From positions 62,001 through 126,000 of the forward strand of contig DASXVJ010000003.1 of the NCBI GenBank assembly GCA_036504335.1: a stretch of DNA of 64,000 nucleotides. Direction: 5' to 3'. Shown here piece by piece: positions 44,470 through 52,184 of the stretch. A program made the translations under genes and the position numbers. Every line of letters starts with the position of its first letter. The stretch's first letter is position 1. Origin of the DNA: Fen-183 sp036504335 (GTDB lineage Bacteria > Acidobacteriota > Thermoanaerobaculia > UBA5066). The notes under the pieces were generated by a model, which was not told where the DNA came from, did no database searches, and saw only the letters and a list, made by a program, of their open reading frames with translations.

Positions 44470-45273
44470 TCAGGCCTGGACGGGGACGGCGGGGCCCTCG
44501 GGCTTGGCCGCGCCCGCCTCGGTCACCTGGAAGTTCGTGGGCATCGGCTCGTCGTCGCCGTGGACGACCTTCCCGACGAAGCGCTCTTCCTGCGCGTGCA
44601 GGCCCTCGAGCACCGCGTCGGCGATCTTGCCCGTGAAGAGCTTGATCGCGCGAATGGCGTCGTCGTTGCCGGGGATCACGAAGCTGATGTCGTCGGGGTC
44701 GCAGTTCGTGTCGACGATGGCGACGACCGGAATGCCGAGCTTCTTGGCCTCGAGGATCGCGATCGCCTCCTTCTTGGGGTCGATCACGAAAAGGACGTCC
44801 GGAAGCTCTTCCATTTCCTTGATGCCGATGAGGTTCTTCGCGAGCTTCGCCTTCTCACGGTCGAGCTGGATGCGCTCCTTCTTGGTGAGGATCGCGTCCG
44901 AGCCCTCGACGAGCATCGCTTCGACTTCCTTGAGGCGCGAGATCGACTTGCGGATCGTCACGAAGTTCGTGAGCGTGCCGCCGAGCCAGCGGTTGTTCAC
45001 GTAGAACATGCCGCAGCGGTTGGCTTCCTCGTAGATCGCGTCCTGCGCCTGACGCTTCGTCCCCACGAAGAGGATGTTCTTGCCTTGCGACGCGACGTCC
45101 GTGATGAAGGCCGCGGCCTCGCGGAAGCACTTCAGCGTCTTCTGGAGGTCGATGATGTAGATCCCGTTGCGCTTGCCGAAGATGAACTTCTTCATCTTCG
45201 GATTCCAGCGCTTCGTCTGGTGGCCGAAGTGAACGCCCGCCTCGAGCAGCTCCTTCATCGTGATCTGGCTCAT
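44470..45273 (-). CDS. rpsB: 30S ribosomal protein S2
   Basis: S2 is a late-binding small-subunit protein near the mRNA exit. The 267 residues contain MKELLEAGVHFGHQTKRWNP, GKNILFVGTKRQAQDAIYEE and RWLGGTLTNFVTIRKSISRL. A short acidic/Pro tail ends the protein. It is ten bases after rpsI. Confidence 0.98.
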   Translation of the reverse strand: MSQITMKELLEAGVHFGHQTKRWNPKMKKFIFGKRNGIYIIDLQKTLKCFREAAAFITDVASQGKNILFVGTKRQAQDAIYEEANRCGMFYVNNRWLGGTLTNFVTIRKSISRLKEVEAMLVEGSDAILTKKERIQLDREKAKLAKNLIGIKEMEELPDVLFVIDPKKEAIAILEAKKLGIPVVAIVDTNCDPDDISFVIPGNDDAIRAIKLFTGKIADAVLEGLHAQEERFVGKVVHGDDEPMPTNFQVTEAGAAKPEGPAVPVQA

Positions 45274-45283
45274 TCGTCCCCCA

Positions 45284-45676
45284 TTACCTCTTCGAGAACT
45301 GGAACCGGGCGCGCGCGCCGCGCTGGCCGTACTTCTTGCGCTCCTTCATGCGCGAGTCGCGCGTGAGGAGGCCTGCCTTCTTCAGGGCGCCGCGCAGCTC
45401 GCCGTTGAACAGGCAGAGCGCGCGGGCGATTCCGTGGCGGATCGCGCCGGCCTGGCCCGCGCTCCCGCCGCCTTCGACGAGGGCGACGACGTCGAACTTC
45501 TCGACCGTCTCGGTGAGCTGCAGGGGCTGGCGGATGACCATCTTGAGCACGTCGTTCGGGAAGTAGTCCTCGAAGGTGCGGTCGTTGACCTGGACTGCGC
45601 CCTTGCCGGGGCGGAGGAACACGCGGGCGACGGATTCCTTGCGGCGTCCGACGGCCTGAAACTGGAGGTTCGTCAC
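45284..45676 (-). CDS. rpsI: 30S ribosomal protein S9
   Basis: S9's C-terminal tail reaches the P-site tRNA. The 130 residues show QAVGRRKESVARVFLRPGKG, VEGGGSAGQAGAIRHGIARA and the typical end KYGQRGARARFQFSKR. It is 25 bases after rplM. Confidence 0.98.
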   Translation of the reverse strand: MTNLQFQAVGRRKESVARVFLRPGKGAVQVNDRTFEDYFPNDVLKMVIRQPLQLTETVEKFDVVALVEGGGSAGQAGAIRHGIARALCLFNGELRGALKKAGLLTRDSRMKERKKYGQRGARARFQFSKR

Positions 45677-45701
45677 GGGGTGCGCTTCTCCTTCGTCCCG
45701 G

Positions 45702-46136
45702 TCAGACCGCGACGGCCGCGGGGGCCTGGGCGGTGTGCGGGTGGTGCGGACCCGCGTAGACCTTGAGCTTCTTGAACATCTTCCGGCCGAGCTTCGTCTT
45801 CGGGAGCATGCCCTTGACGGCTTCTTCGATGACGCGCTCGGGCTTCGTGGCCCGGAGCTTCTCGAACTCGACCGTCTTTACGCCGCCGGGGAAGCCCGTG
45901 TGGTGGCGGTAGAGCTTCGACTGCGCCTTGGCGCCGGTCAGGGCGATCTTCTCGGCGTTCACGACGACGACGAAGTCGCCGGTGTCGAGAAACGGCGTGT
46001 AGATGGCCTTGGTCTTGCCCGTGAGGTGCCGCGCGACGAGCGTCGCGAGGCGGCCGAGGACCTTCCCGTCGGCGTCGACGACGATCCAGCGGCGGGTGTG
46101 GTCGGAAATTTTCGGGAGCGGCGTGCGAGTGCTCAC
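45702..46136 (-). CDS. rplM: 50S ribosomal protein L13
   Basis: L13 is an early large-subunit assembly protein. GTG at 46136 gives 144 residues beginning (V/M)STRTPLPKISDHTRRWIV; the open frame continuing upstream runs antisense to folD and is rejected. GRLATLVARHLTGKTKAIYT and AVKGMLPKTKLGRKMFKKLK are conserved. It is the first gene of the operon, behind a strong promoter and a structured ~160-base leader. Confidence 0.96.
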   Translation of the reverse strand: MSTRTPLPKISDHTRRWIVVDADGKVLGRLATLVARHLTGKTKAIYTPFLDTGDFVVVVNAEKIALTGAKAQSKLYRHHTGFPGGVKTVEFEKLRATKPERVIEEAVKGMLPKTKLGRKMFKKLKVYAGPHHPHTAQAPAAVAV

Positions 46137-46296
46137 GGGAACGGTCGTCTCCGGCCTGGGGCGGTTGTGGGGTTTTTCGACCCCGTTGGAAGATGCGGGG
46201 TCGGGCTCCGATGCGGATCCGGGGAAGCATCGAAAGACCAGAGCCCCTACGGCACACGACTCGCGGGATTCAGGAAGGGACCCGAGACCCGCGGGG
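46137..46296 (-). promoter_or_regulatory. Structured 5' leader of rplM
   Basis: Between the predicted start (~46296) and the rplM GTG lie two perfect inverted repeats: CGATGC/GCATCG (46209-46232) and GACCCCG/CGGGGTC (46179-46202), the second followed by GAAAAACCCC. The leader could hold an L13-responsive autoregulatory element; that is an inference. Confidence 0.4.
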
Positions 46297-46302
46297 CAGT
46301 GG

Positions 46303-46331
46303 AAAATACCCCCCCATGACGCCCCTGTCAA
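46303..46331 (-). promoter_or_regulatory. Sigma70-type promoter of the rplM-rpsI-rpsB operon
   Basis: On the minus strand TTGACA (46331-46326), a 17-base spacer and TATTTT (46308-46303). Near-consensus, facing away from folD. Confidence 0.8.
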
Positions 46332-46343
46332 GTAACTCTCGGT

Positions 46344-46349
46344 CACAAT
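46344..46349 (+). promoter_or_regulatory. Candidate -10 box (CACAAT) of folD-coaE
   Basis: CACAAT ends six bases before the folD ATG, suggesting a leaderless transcript. No good -35 is visible. Confidence 0.3.
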
Positions 46350-46355
46350 AGGGCC

Positions 46356-47273
46356 ATGCAACCCCGAATTCTCGACGGCGCCGCCGTCGCAAAGGCCCTC
46401 CGGGCCGAAGCCGCGGCCGGCGCGGCCCGCCTCGCGGCCCGTGGCGTCGTCCCGGGCCTCACGGTCGTCCTCGTCGGCGAGGACGCCGCCAGCGCGACCT
46501 ATGTTCGAAACAAGGAGATCGCCGCGAAAGAGGCGGGGTTCGCGGGCCGGACCTTGCGCTTCCCGGCGTCGCTCCCCGAGGCCGAGCTCCTCGCGACGAT
46601 CGACGGCCTGAACCGCGACGACGCCGTGGACGGGATCCTCGTCCAGCTTCCGCTGCCGAAGCACATCGCGACGGCCCGCGTCCTCGAGGCGATCGACCCG
46701 CGGAAGGACGCCGACGGCTTTCACCCGGAGAACGCGGGCCGCCTCCTGCAGGGCAAGCCCGCGCCGGTTCCGTGCACGCCGGCCGGGGTCCTCGAGCTCC
46801 TCAGGCGCGAGAACGTCCCGCTCCGCGGGACGCGCGCGGTCGTCGTGGGCCGGAGCGACATCGTCGGAAAGCCCATGGCGCTCCTCCTTCTGCAGAACGA
46901 CGCGACGGTCACGGTCGCGCATTCCAAGACGAAGGACCTCCCCGCCCTCTGCCGCGAGGCGGACCTCCTCGTCGCGGCCATCGGGCGTCCGGGCTTCGTG
47001 ACCGGGGAATTCGTGAAGGAGGGCGCCGTCGTCGTGGACGTCGGGATCAACCGCGTGACGACGCGCGCGGATCTCGAGCGGTTCTTCCCGGGCGACGCGA
47101 AGCGCGCGGCCGCGTTCGAGAAGAACGGCTCGACGCTCGTCGGGGACTGCGACCCCGCGACGGCGTTCCCGAGGGCCTCCCGCTACACGCCCGTCCCCGG
47201 CGGCGTCGGCCCGCTGACCATCGCACATCTCCTCCTGAACACGCTCCGGCTCTGCGAGGCTCGGCGCGGATGA
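46356..47273 (+). CDS. folD: Bifunctional methylenetetrahydrofolate dehydrogenase/cyclohydrolase
   Basis: FolD interconverts 5,10-methylene-, 5,10-methenyl- and 10-formyl-tetrahydrofolate using NADP. The 305-residue protein has the catalytic-lysine segment ASATYVRNKEIAAKEAG, DGILVQLPLPKHI, the NADP-binding VVVGRSDIVGKPMALLL and PVPGGVGPLTIAHLLLNTLR. It is divergent from rplM and overlaps coaE at its stop (ATGA). Confidence 0.97.
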   Translation: MQPRILDGAAVAKALRAEAAAGAARLAARGVVPGLTVVLVGEDAASATYVRNKEIAAKEAGFAGRTLRFPASLPEAELLATIDGLNRDDAVDGILVQLPLPKHIATARVLEAIDPRKDADGFHPENAGRLLQGKPAPVPCTPAGVLELLRRENVPLRGTRAVVVGRSDIVGKPMALLLLQNDATVTVAHSKTKDLPALCREADLLVAAIGRPGFVTGEFVKEGAVVVDVGINRVTTRADLERFFPGDAKRAAAFEKNGSTLVGDCDPATAFPRASRYTPVPGGVGPLTIAHLLLNTLRLCEARRG

Positions 47274-47893
47274 TCCTGAAGGTCGGGCTCACGGGCGGCC
47301 TCGCGTCCGGCAAGAGCACCATCGCCGAGGGCCTCGGCAAGCGCGGGATCCCCGTGCGCGACGCGGACCGGATGGTCCACGAGCTCTACGCTCCGCGCGC
47401 CGCCGGCGCGCGGGCCGTCGCCGCGGCGTTCGGGCCGGAGTTCCTCGCCGCCGACGGCTCCGTCGACCGCCCGAAACTGTCGATGACCGTCTTTCACGAC
47501 AAGGCCGCGCTCGCGAAGCTGAACGGCCTCATCCACCCGCTCGTGCGCGAGGCGCAGGCGAAGTGGTTCGAGGAGCTCGCGGCGAGGGGCGAGCCGCTCG
47601 GCGTGATCGAGGCGACGCTCCTCGTCGAGACCGGCGGGCGCGAGCGGTTCGACGTGCTCGTGGCGGTGTCGGCGCCGGCGGACATGCGCCTCCAGCGCGC
47701 GGTCAAGCGCAGCGGCGAGACGGACCCGAACGAGTTCGTGAAGAGGATGTCGGCGCAGTTCTCCGACGCGGCGCGCGAAGAGGTGTCCGACATCGTGATC
47801 CGGACGGACGGCACGCGCGAGGAGCTCGAGGACAAGATCGACCGGCTCGCGGAGGAGCTGCGTTCCCGCGCCGAGAAGAGAAAGATTTCCTGA
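47270..47893 (+). CDS. coaE: Dephospho-CoA kinase
   Basis: CoaE phosphorylates dephospho-CoA in the last step of coenzyme A synthesis. The 207-residue product begins MILKVGLTGGLASGKSTIAE with the P-loop; VRDADRMVHELY and HPLVREAQ follow the family pattern. Its last codons and TGA stop lie inside repeat copy 5, so the C-terminus ...KRKIS appears to be set by the repeat. An open frame upstream of 47270 is a shadow of folD. Confidence 0.95.
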   Translation: MILKVGLTGGLASGKSTIAEGLGKRGIPVRDADRMVHELYAPRAAGARAVAAAFGPEFLAADGSVDRPKLSMTVFHDKAALAKLNGLIHPLVREAQAKWFEELAARGEPLGVIEATLLVETGGRERFDVLVAVSAPADMRLQRAVKRSGETDPNEFVKRMSAQFSDAAREEVSDIVIRTDGTREELEDKIDRLAEELRSRAEKRKIS

Positions 47894-47899
47894 AAGGTG
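47881..47899 (+). repeat. Copy 5 of the dispersed GATTTCTT motif
   Basis: AAAGATTTCCTGAAAGGTG contains the coaE stop codon. With copy 6 it bounds a 95-bp imperfect palindrome between the convergent coaE and rdgB genes. Confidence 0.6.
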
Positions 47900-47952
47900 T
47901 GGAGGCACACACCGCTCGAAGGGCGTCGGGGCGCCGCCCGACGCTCCAGCGC

Positions 47953-47975
47953 CACTCGACCTTCTAGGAAATCCG
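47953..47975 (-). repeat. Copy 6 of the dispersed GATTTCTT motif
   Basis: The reverse-orientation copy contains the rdgB stop codon (CTA on the plus strand at 47964-47966). Between copies 5 and 6 a central GCGTCGGG/CCCGACGC stem can form, so the interval may also act as a bidirectional terminator. Confidence 0.6.
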
Positions 47976-48536
47976 AAGCAGGCGTCTCAATTCCTGAAAC
48001 GCCCGCGCCCGATGTGACGCAGAGTTCTTTTCCTCGCCGGTCATCTCCGCGAACGTGCGCGTCTCCCCTTCCGGAATGAACAGCACATCCCACCCGAACC
48101 CGTTCTCCCCGCGCGGGTGGAGGGCGATCGAGCCCTTCACGCGCCCCTCCGCGACGAGCACGTCCGGCTCGCGCTGATCCGGCCGTGCGACGGCGAGGAC
48201 CGAGACCGCCTCCGCGCTGCGGTCCGAGAACCCGTCCAGCATTTTCGCGAGGCCTTCCTGGCCGAGGACGCCCATCGTGATCCACTTCGTGAGCGGCCCC
48301 GGGAAGCCGCCCCAGCCCGCGACCGCGAGCCCCGAGTCCTCGACGAGGACCGGAACGCCGAGCGCGTGCGCCGCGACGATCGCCTTCGCCCGCGCAACCT
48401 CGCGGAAGTCGAGGGACTGGATCTCGGGAAGGTCCAGAGCCTGCGCCGCAACGGCGCGGCCGAGGAGCGAGGACGCCTCGCGCGCCTTGCCGGGGTTGGA
48501 CGTCACGAAGACGAGGCCGAGGAGCGCGTCGGTCAC
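47964..48536 (-). CDS. rdgB: Non-canonical purine NTP pyrophosphatase (RdgB/HAM1)
   Basis: This enzyme hydrolyses dITP, ITP and XTP to keep damaged purines out of nucleic acids. The 190-residue protein has the family start FVTSNPGKAREASSLL, the catalytic VLVEDSGLAVAGWGGFPGPL and FGWDVLFIPEGETRTFAEM. Its last residues (RRLLRIS) and stop fall in repeat copy 6. It overlaps the upstream cyclase gene by four bases (ATGA). Confidence 0.93.
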   Translation of the reverse strand: MTDALLGLVFVTSNPGKAREASSLLGRAVAAQALDLPEIQSLDFREVARAKAIVAAHALGVPVLVEDSGLAVAGWGGFPGPLTKWITMGVLGQEGLAKMLDGFSDRSAEAVSVLAVARPDQREPDVLVAEGRVKGSIALHPRGENGFGWDVLFIPEGETRTFAEMTGEEKNSASHRARAFQELRRLLRIS

Positions 48537-50161
48537 GAGGCCGGGACGGGACGCCCCGAGGCGTCGAGCTTGAGGCGAAACGCCGTCATCCCCTTCGAGA
48601 GCCCCTTCAGCTTCTGCTCGCCGAGCGGCTCGAACGCGTAGTCACCGCCCGCCTGGCGGGCGGTCTCCCCGCCGACGACGACCTCGTTGGGACCCGCCAC
48701 GGCGGACTCCAGTCGCGCCGCGACGTTGACCGTGTTGCCGAGGACCGTGTAATCGACGCGGCGGTCGGACCCGATGTCGCCGACGAACGCCCTTCCGGTG
48801 TTCACGCCGACCCGCACCGCGACGGAGGGCTCTCCGGCCGCGACGCGCTGCACGTTCCACGCGTGGAGACTCTCGATGAGCTTCGCGGCCGCCGCGACGG
48901 CGCGGCGCGCGTGGTCCGCCTGCGGGATCGGCGCGCCGAAGAACGCCATCACGGCGTCGCCGATGAACTTGTCGAGCGTGCCCCCCTGCTCGAAGATCGC
49001 GTCCGCCGCGAACGTGAAGACGCGCTCGAGAAAGCGTGAAACCTCCTCGGGGTCCATCGTCTCGGCCGAAGACGTGAAGCCGACGATGTCCGCGAAGAAG
49101 ACCGTGACCTCCCGCGTCCGCACGCTCTCGACGCCCTGCGGCCCTCCCGTCACGATCTCGTCGACGACGCCCGGCGAGTGGTAGCGCGAAAGGCGCTCCC
49201 GGATGCGCTCCTCGCGCTCGATCCGTCCCTGGAGGCGCGCGCGCTCGATCGCGACGGCCGCGAAGTTGCCGAGCGCGGTCAGGAGGTCGAGGTCGTCGGC
49301 CGTGAACGTGCCCGTCCTGAGCGGCGTGTCGACGTGCAGCGCGCCGATCACGCGGTCGCGGTCCCAGAGCGGCACGCACATCGCCGAGCGGATCTGCTGG
49401 ATGCGGATGGACTGCCCGGCTTCGAAGCGGTCGTCCGCGAGCGCGTCGGACGTGAGCACGGCCACGCGGTCGCGCACGACGGACTCGACGATCGTGTGCG
49501 AGAACGAGGCCTCCGGATCGGGCCCTTCCTTGCCGCGGCGCCGCGCGAGCGTCGGAGTGGGCCGTCCGTCGTCCTCGAGCAGGACGACGACGGCGCGCTC
49601 GGCCGGGAGGAAGTCGAAGAGAAGGTCGACGACCTTCGAGAGAATCTGCCCGACCTCGCGCGCCTCGATGAGGGTGCGCGCGACCATCACCATCGCCTCG
49701 AACACCTTCTCGCGCGTCGCGGGCCGGCGCCCCGCCATCGTCCCCGCGAGCGCCTCCTCTTTCGGAAGGGAGGAGGCGTCGAAGCCGAAGTCGCGGTTGA
49801 AATCCGCGATGGACCTCACGAACGTCGCGCTCGAGTCGCTGATCGCCGACGGCGCGCGCCCGCGGAACGTCGGCTGCTCCGTCACCGTGAGCGTGAACGT
49901 CCCCACCGTGAGCACGTCGCCGGGATGGATCAGGGCAGACGGCGTGAACTCGCCGTTGACCTTGAGGCCGTTCGTCGACTTCAGGTCCTCGATCGTCCAG
50001 GCGCCGCCGCTCTCGGACAGCAGCGCGTGCTTGCGCGACACGGAGAAATCGTTGAGGACGATCCCGTTCTCGCTCGATCGGCCGATCGACACGTCGTTTC
50101 CCGACAACAGGTACCGTCGGGTCTGGCCTTCGACCTCGTAGACGAGCTCCATCAGGGGCAT
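48533..50161 (-). CDS. FHA-GAF-class III adenylate cyclase
   Basis: A 542-residue signalling enzyme. The FHA domain (residues ~1-95) has GRSSENGIVLNDFSVSRKHA and STNGLKVNG, which bind phosphothreonine. A GAF domain follows (~155-300, including AMCVPLWDRDRVIGALHVDT). The C-terminal cyclase domain (~340-525) keeps the metal aspartates in TVFFADIVGFTSS and DKFIGDAVMAFFG, and VDYTVLGNTVNVAARLE, consistent with ATP as substrate. An open frame continuing upstream is antisense/shadow; ATG 50161 follows a perfect TATAAT closely. It likely makes cAMP in response to a small ligand and a phosphorylated partner; neither is known. Confidence 0.92.
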   Translation of the reverse strand: MPLMELVYEVEGQTRRYLLSGNDVSIGRSSENGIVLNDFSVSRKHALLSESGGAWTIEDLKSTNGLKVNGEFTPSALIHPGDVLTVGTFTLTVTEQPTFRGRAPSAISDSSATFVRSIADFNRDFGFDASSLPKEEALAGTMAGRRPATREKVFEAMVMVARTLIEAREVGQILSKVVDLLFDFLPAERAVVVLLEDDGRPTPTLARRRGKEGPDPEASFSHTIVESVVRDRVAVLTSDALADDRFEAGQSIRIQQIRSAMCVPLWDRDRVIGALHVDTPLRTGTFTADDLDLLTALGNFAAVAIERARLQGRIEREERIRERLSRYHSPGVVDEIVTGGPQGVESVRTREVTVFFADIVGFTSSAETMDPEEVSRFLERVFTFAADAIFEQGGTLDKFIGDAVMAFFGAPIPQADHARRAVAAAAKLIESLHAWNVQRVAAGEPSVAVRVGVNTGRAFVGDIGSDRRVDYTVLGNTVNVAARLESAVAGPNEVVVGGETARQAGGDYAFEPLGEQKLKGLSKGMTAFRLKLDASGRPVPAS

Positions 50162-50173
50162 GAGAAGGCCGCG

Positions 50174-50179
50174 ATTATA
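50174..50179 (-). promoter_or_regulatory. -10 box (TATAAT) of the FHA-GAF-cyclase gene
   Basis: A perfect TATAAT on the minus strand lies 12 bases before the ATG at 50161, in the 29-base gap after the lipoprotein gene. A start about seven bases downstream leaves only ~5 leader bases. No consensus -35 is visible. Confidence 0.5.
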
Positions 50180-50190
50180 GGTGCGTCCCG

Positions 50191-51228
50191 TCAGTCCGGA
50201 GGCGGTTCTCGCTCGGCGTGCAGCGCGAACTTGACGCGGATCACCTTCCAGACGGCCACGACCTGCCCGTTGACGCGCGCGGGGCGGTACGTCCACTTCC
50301 GCACGGCGTCCGTCGCCGCCTCCGTCATTCCGAACGGCGCACCGGTCACGACCTCGATCCGCCCGATCGAGCCGTTCGCCTCCACGACGACGCGCAGCAC
50401 GACGTCGCCGCCGAGCTTGAGCTTCCTGGCCGCCTCGGGGTACTTCGGATCCGCGCGCGTGATGAGCACGGGCAGCTCCGAGCCCTCCGGAAGCGCGGTG
50501 AGCGGCGCCGCCTGCGCCGCGCCCGGCGCGGGCGTCGCAGCCGGCGCGAACCCGGCCGAGGGGATCTCGCCTGCGGGCGGCGCCGTGGCGCGCGGCGTGG
50601 GCCGCGTTTCGCGGTCCGGGACGCCGAGAGACTGGACCTCGGGCGTGACGCCCTTGCCCGGCGGCGAGCCCGGCGCGGGAGCGACCGCGGACGGCAGGAG
50701 CCGGATCGAGCGGGCCGGAACGAACGCGAGCATCTTTCCGGCGAGGCGCACGCCGAAGAAGTCGTGGTCGGCGAGGACCACGTCCACGTCGTCGCCGTCC
50801 TCGAGCGTGCCCCAGCGCGCGGCGCCGTAGTCGGGGGCGAGAAGGATCGGGCACGGCTCGACCGCGCGCCCGGGCTGGGCTTCGAACGCCTTCACGGCCT
50901 CGGCGCGCGCCTCGCGCGCCTCCCGGTCGGCGAGCCTCTCGACGGCGGCGGCGGGCACCCAGACGTCTCCGCCGGGGCCCGACACGCGCAGCAGGTCGCC
51001 CTTCGCCTCGCGGATCCTCACCGGCGTTCCGCGGACGAGCGTCGAAGGGGCGGCGGACCTGGCGGAGGGCTCCGCGCGTCCGGGGACCTTGTCGAGCGTC
51101 ACGACCGCGCGGTCGTCCGCCGGAGCGCCGGCGGCGCCCGGCCGCAGCGTCTTCCGGCACCCGGGCGCGGACGACGCGAGCAACGCGACCGCCGCGGCCC
51201 CGGCGAGGAGGCGGGCGCGGATGGTCAG
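50191..51228 (-). CDS. Putative lipoprotein with SH3-like and TonB C-terminal domains
   Basis: About 345 residues. The mature part begins after a hydrophobic leader (ARLLAGAAAVALLASSAPGC) with a plausible lipidation cysteine. An SH3-like domain follows (~45-95, TPVRIREAKGDLLRVSGPGG and DVWVPAAAVERLAD). After a Pro/Ala linker the last ~85 residues match the TonB C-terminal family (PKYPEAARKLKLGGDVVLRV, VRKWTYRPARVNGQ). No ATG, GTG or TTG is suitably placed; CTG at 51228, overlapping the stop of the preceding OTCase gene (CTGA), is the best start. An upstream ATG (51636) lies deep within that gene and is unlikely. Start and role are uncertain. Confidence 0.65.
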   Translation of the reverse strand: MTIRARLLAGAAAVALLASSAPGCRKTLRPGAAGAPADDRAVVTLDKVPGRAEPSARSAAPSTLVRGTPVRIREAKGDLLRVSGPGGDVWVPAAAVERLADREAREARAEAVKAFEAQPGRAVEPCPILLAPDYGAARWGTLEDGDDVDVVLADHDFFGVRLAGKMLAFVPARSIRLLPSAVAPAPGSPPGKGVTPEVQSLGVPDRETRPTPRATAPPAGEIPSAGFAPAATPAPGAAQAAPLTALPEGSELPVLITRADPKYPEAARKLKLGGDVVLRVVVEANGSIGRIEVVTGAPFGMTEAATDAVRKWTYRPARVNGQVVAVWKVIRVKFALHAEREPPPD

Positions 51229-52151
51229 GGCGCTCCCATCAGCGTGACGAGGATCGCCTTCTGCACGTGAAGGCGGTTCTCGGCTTCGTCGTAGATCACC
51301 GAGCGCGGCCCGTCGCAGACGTCCGCGGCGACTTCCTCGCCCCGGTGCGCGGGCAGGCAATGCATGAAGACGGCGTCCTTGTGCGCGCGGGCCATGAGCG
51401 CGCTCGACACGGTCCAGCCCGCGAAGTCCTTGACCCGTTTCGCCTGCTCCGCCTCCTGCCCCATCGAGGCCCAGACGTCCGTGTAGACGACGTGCGCGTC
51501 CTCGACGGCCTGCACGGCGTCGTTCGTGACGAGCAACTTCGTCCCCGCGGCCGCCGCGTCGGCCTTCGCGTTCGCCGTGACGCCCGCATTCGGCTCGTAG
51601 CCCTTCGGCGTCGCGATCGCGACGTCCACGCCGCACTTCGGCCCGCCGTACATGAGGGAGTGCGCCATGTTGTTGCCGTCGCCCACGTAAGCCAGCTTCA
51701 GGCCCTTCAGGCTTCCGAACTTCTCGGACATCGTGAAGTAGTCCGTCAGCGCCTGGCAGGGGTGGAGGAGGTCCGTGAGGCCGTTGACCACCGGGATCGT
51801 CGCGTACGCCGCGAGGTCGAGGACCGTCTGGTGCGCGAACGTGCGCGCCATGATCCCGTCCACGTAACGCGAGAGGACGCGCGCGGTGTCGGAGACGGGC
51901 TCGCCGCGGCCGAGCTGGATGTCCCGCGACGAGAGGAACTGGGCCGCGCCGCCGAGCTGCGTCATCCCGGCCTCGAAGGAGACGCGCGTCCGCGTCGAAG
52001 ACTTCTCGAAGATCATCGCGAGGATCTTGCCGGAGAGCGCGGAACGATAGTCATTCCGGCGAGCCTTGACCTTCGCGGCAAGTTCCAGAACCGCCCGAAC
52101 CTCCGCGGCAGTCAGCTCGTGAATCGAAACCAAGTCTCTTTTTTTCGTCAT
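51225..52151 (-). CDS. argF: Ornithine carbamoyltransferase
   Basis: Transfers carbamoyl phosphate to ornithine (biosynthetic direction), or phosphorolyses citrulline in the arginine deiminase pathway. The 308-residue protein has the carbamoyl-phosphate loop FEKSSTRTRVSFEAGMTQLG, HPCQALTDYF and the ornithine-binding MHCLPAHRGEE. It follows arginine deiminase by 33 bases, which would fit a catabolic (arcB) role, but no carbamate kinase is present. The symbol is therefore provisional. Confidence 0.92.
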   Translation of the reverse strand: MTKKRDLVSIHELTAAEVRAVLELAAKVKARRNDYRSALSGKILAMIFEKSSTRTRVSFEAGMTQLGGAAQFLSSRDIQLGRGEPVSDTARVLSRYVDGIMARTFAHQTVLDLAAYATIPVVNGLTDLLHPCQALTDYFTMSEKFGSLKGLKLAYVGDGNNMAHSLMYGGPKCGVDVAIATPKGYEPNAGVTANAKADAAAAGTKLLVTNDAVQAVEDAHVVYTDVWASMGQEAEQAKRVKDFAGWTVSSALMARAHKDAVFMHCLPAHRGEEVAADVCDGPRSVIYDEAENRLHVQKAILVTLMGAP

Positions 52152-52184
52152 CGAAGCTCTCTCGCTTTCATCGGATTCGCATTC

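Noticed and set aside
46137..47228. Upstream extension of the rplM frame across folD
   Set aside because: Antisense to folD and beyond the predicted promoter; the GTG at 46136 gives standard L13.
47900..47952. CRISPR-like repeat-spacer structure at the paired motifs
   Set aside because: Copies are inverted, not direct, spacing is irregular and no cas genes are present.
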